From contig NMRA01000092.1 of assembly GCA_002633005.1 (NCBI GenBank), positions 521,710 through 585,709 on the forward strand: 64,000 nt of DNA. The letters run 5' to 3'. The stretch comes from Phoronis australis (lineage: Eukaryota; Phoronida; Phoronidae). Position numbers and translations under genes: made by a program. The notes below the pieces were generated by a model. It made no database searches. It was not told the DNA's origin and saw only the letters and a program-made list of their open reading frames with translations. Within the stretch, counting starts at the first letter, position 1; the number at the start of each line of letters is the position of its first letter. Positions 61,259 to 64,000 of this stretch are shown here, in pieces.

Positions 61259-62029
61259 TAATTGGCATCCCTACTCATTTCCACTGGTTATATGCGGAAC
61301 AAAAGATTGCAGGAATGTTCATAAATGGAGTAGATTAATGTCTGGATTTGGAATGTGTTGTCCTTTGAAGATGACACTAAAATTGAGCTATAAGGTGAAA
61401 ATCTTGGTAATCCATCCTGTTTGTGGTGTAGATGTTGATTTGTCTGAACCTTTGACCCAGAATGCACCAGTCGTTGTCTGACAGGTGAGTTAATCATTAC
61501 TGATGAGGTTTTTTATTTAATTCACCGACACTGTAGAAAGAAAAATGAGTGCCTCCCGACACGTTTATGGCCCTACGGTTCTTAATTGTTTCCTGCATTA
61601 TGCAAAATATAGTTCCGAACAGTTGTTATTGCGAGGTTCGGGTTTCCTTAATTATTCACATTACGGCAATACAGTACACGTTTCACATCCTCACAAGGCA
61701 GTAAGGCAATTAGTTGATGCTCTTAGGTGTGAAAAATATTACATGTAGTTTACGTAATATATAAGATCATATTACATAAAGTCTACATATCTCCAAACCT
61801 AAAAGTTACTGGATGAATGAACGTCTATTACCTGAGCAATAACTTTGATTTCTGCTTGGAATTTGCATTGACAAAATCTTAATGACTGTAGCCTGTTTGA
61901 TTGTATTTGATGATTTTTCTAACTTTCTGTCTGATTTTCTAGTTGAGGACTTAGCAGGAGACATGTAGCACAAGCAGTTGCAATCATGGATTCATCCCCT
62001 GAATAATGTTTTGTGCGTAAATGCTGCCT
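61259..62029. other. No gene recognised
   Basis: Short ORFs only (61,545-61,748, 67 codons, unrecognised). Confidence 0.35.
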
Positions 62030-62490
62030 TGATGTTATGAAGGTGTTTTGAAGAATGTCCAAAACTTGGGAAGATTACATCTCGGATTCATATTCAAACT
62101 TTCACATATTATGCTTTATACCATGTTCAACAAAACATTATTATGAATTGTTTGTGAAATATTCCACTTTTGCACAAGGGTGAATACAGGACTTTTATAA
62201 TTTTGATGAAAAACTGAAAAGTTCTATGAAACAAAAACAAAATTATATTTAGAAGACTGTAACAACTGTGTTTTAGAGGTTTCATCATGAAATTTACCTC
62301 ATGAAATATGGCCATGTCGTTAATACCGTTGTTTTGTTATGGATGTACCTTTCGTGTTTTGCTAAATTTTACTGAAAGACCTGCTTCCATGAGCCAATTA
62401 ATGTCAGATTGGTAATAAAAAAATCAAAACTCTACAGGCTTTGTAGTTTAAGAAATGTATAATTTTACTGTGTTAAAATCTACGTCAGTA
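62030..62490 (+). mobile_element. Family R5 element, copy f
   Basis: Same orientation as the 32.7 kb copy. Starts near TGTTATGAAGGTG, then GAATGTCCAAAACTTGGG. Core in reverse GAGCCAATTAATGTCAGATT near 62,391, then ACTGTGTTAAAATCTACG near the end. TTAA junctions are lost. Confidence 0.7.
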
Positions 62491-62763
62491 AGAGAACAGA
62501 AGGCCAGTAATGTGTAAGCATATATATTTGTGCCTGAAGCAGGCGATACAGTAAGGCCGATAGAGGAAGAGAGACCCCTTACGGCAATGACATAAACTAA
62601 CGGAGGGAGGAACTCGGTGGCTGGCGCTGGCGCTATAGTTTTGTAAATATTTGGCTAAATACGCCAACTGGTCAATAAATTCCTACATGACCTAAACTGT
62701 TAAGGAAACTTCTGGGGAACCATGTGACATTAGTTATCAACACATTCTAGAGAGACCGACTTC

Positions 62764-63060
62764 CCCAGTGACCAATGCTTGGCATGGTCACTTAGTTACC
62801 TGTGACTTTGCCAGTGACCGCGATGGTCACACATCTGTCTTGCCTATGGTTATTTATTTACCACTTCTCCAATGACCAGCATGGTCACACAGGTATTGGC
62901 CTCTTTGCCAGTGACCAACACTTGGCCAAGTCAAACATCTGTAGTGTATATGGTCACTTATTTGCCACTTCGCCAGTGGCCTGCATGGTAACACATCTGT
63001 CATGTCTGGTCAGTTATTGGTGACTTTGCCAGTGACCAAGCTTGGCAAGGTCATTCTCAA
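62764..63060. repeat. Degenerate tandem repeat with CCAGTGACC units
   Basis: GCCAGTGACC or a close variant occurs at about 62,765, 62,811, 62,869, 62,910, 62,971 and 63,028, each followed by a GGTCAC or GGTCA. The spacing alternates, suggesting a higher unit of about 103 bp present about three times. The 73-codon ORF over it is a reading of the repeat. Confidence 0.75.
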
Positions 63061-63389
63061 TCAAACATGTCTAGCCGTTTCTTAGTACCAAAGTCTTATT
63101 ACTTCACTAAAGAAGAACACTTAGCACAGTCAATTGAAGTGGCTCTTATTATAAGTAACCAATACCAAGCAGCAGTTGACATAGCACCCCACATGGCACT
63201 GCATGGTGGTACATAGACCAATAACTGACATATCTTCTGATGTTTAGTAAATGAGGCAGAAACAACAGGTGAACCTTCTGGAATGTTTCACTTTGAAATC
63301 GGATCAGATTTAATTGGCTCTGTAAGATCATGAAAGGCTTATGATGTTCCTTACAGGTGGTTTATTTGAAAAGTTAAAACATTAGAAAA

Positions 63390-63486
63390 CATGGGTGGCG
63401 CAGCACTGAAAAAAGTGGGGCTATACCCCCCCCCCCCCCCCCCCNCCCCCCCCCCCAGCCCCCTATGGTGCGCCACCCATGGAAAA
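63390..63486. repeat. Inverted repeat around a poly-C run with an unresolved base
   Basis: CATGGGTGGCGCA at 63,390-63,402 is perfectly inverted at 63,469-63,481. Between them is a C run (63,426-63,456) with N at 63,445. A second palindrome, CCATGGAAAA…TTTTCCATGG, starts at the right arm. The layout resembles the end of a TIR element whose C-run was hard to sequence; true length is unknown. Confidence 0.7.
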
Positions 63487-63590
63487 GGGCATTTTCCATG
63501 GCACCTTGAACTTTGCCTATAGAAGTGTTCAAGAACTCCCAGTGTCATAACCCATGGCATTATCATGAATGCTGATCTAAGTTCCTTTGA

Positions 63591-64000
63591 GGCCCTTTCA
63601 TTCTAACGTGGACGCGTCGATGTTTTGGGGAGTTGCAGTCAATGTGAACAATTAACTTCGGTCGTGGATCCGAAGTTGACAGCTCCAGTTGTCTTCACAC
63701 TAAGCGGGTGGATTTAAATTTAAGTGTGGGGTGTCAATGCTGCAGTGTAGTATGAACAGTCAACTTCAGTCCCATCAAAGTTATCACCAGGGGCCACTGT
63801 TGTCGTCAGCAATTAAGGGCAGTGTCGTCGCTAATAGTTGTTATGTTTTGCTCAAATAATCACCAATCATATTCGAAATAGGTTTTATATTAATTACCAT
63901 GTGTAAATTTTCCATGTTGTTGTATTAAAAAACTCTTAGCGTGCACGTGATGCATAAGGGCTGCCTTGTGATTAATTTGATGACAACAGCGTCACCTACT
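63591..64000 (+). mobile_element. Family R3 TIR element, cut by the window end
   Basis: Begins GGCCCTTTCATTCTAACG, the family TIR, then CGTCGATGTTTTGGGGAGTT as in copy 1. It continues collinear with 18,405-18,857 to the window end (GATGACAACAGCGTCAC). The right end lies outside. Confidence 0.85.

Noticed and set aside
1-64000. CRISPR arrays, prokaryotic operons, rRNA genes or retroviral gag/pol genes
   Set aside because: No regularly spaced direct repeats with unique spacers, no operonic coding, no rRNA-like segment, and no reverse transcriptase or integrase motif could be read in any frame.

Overview
This window is invertebrate-type nuclear DNA. It is AT-rich, full of short dispersed repeats and inverted-repeat transposons, and has one convincing intact protein-coding gene. 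There is no bacterial organisation: no operons, no ribosome-binding sites, no dense ORFs. The one gene is an intronless-CDS rhodopsin-class GPCR of the myosuppressin/FMRFamide-like (DMSR) and sex-peptide/myoinhibitory-peptide receptor group. That group is typical of protostomes, so a lophotrochozoan such as a mollusc, annelid or brachiopod is my best guess. This rests on one gene and on repeat style, so it is weak.

Layout. 1-1.1 kb: the cut-off end of a transposon (family X) and a broken THAP-zinc-finger fragment. 3.4-3.6 kb: a tRNA-derived SINE with A box, B box and a CAAAA tail. 11.8-13.05 kb: the GPCR on the minus strand, with a possible TATA box or 5'-UTR splice acceptor just upstream. 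13.5-20 kb: a 68-bp tandem duplication, a hammerhead-like hairpin, one copy each of families R2 and R3, and a decayed THAP-domain pseudogene at 20.1 kb. 23-34 kb: copies of R5, R3 and R4, a 43-bp x5 tandem array and a second R5 copy beside it. 35.26-36.66 kb: a transposon with 28-bp terminal inverted repeats (TIRs) and a TA at each junction. 37-48 kb: an inverted repeat, a short hairpin, two more R5 copies, a THAP-like fragment and a second R4 copy. 51.17-54.36 kb: the most striking structure, an X transposon with another X copy inserted in opposite orientation, giving a giant imperfect palindrome. 55-64 kb: R5, R2, R3 and other TIR elements, a pyrimidine tract, a poly-C run with an unresolved base, and an R3 copy cut by the window end.

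Family names X, R2, R3, R4 and R5 are mine, defined only by comparison within this window. R5 (six copies) and R2 (two copies) both have TTAA at their better-preserved junctions, suggesting TTAA-targeting transposases supplied from elsewhere. R3 has five copies, all in the same orientation. No transposase ORF is visible for any family, so all look non-autonomous. Between these features the DNA shows only short, unrecognised ORFs and I found no other supportable gene; unrecognised short exons of multi-exon genes cannot be excluded.
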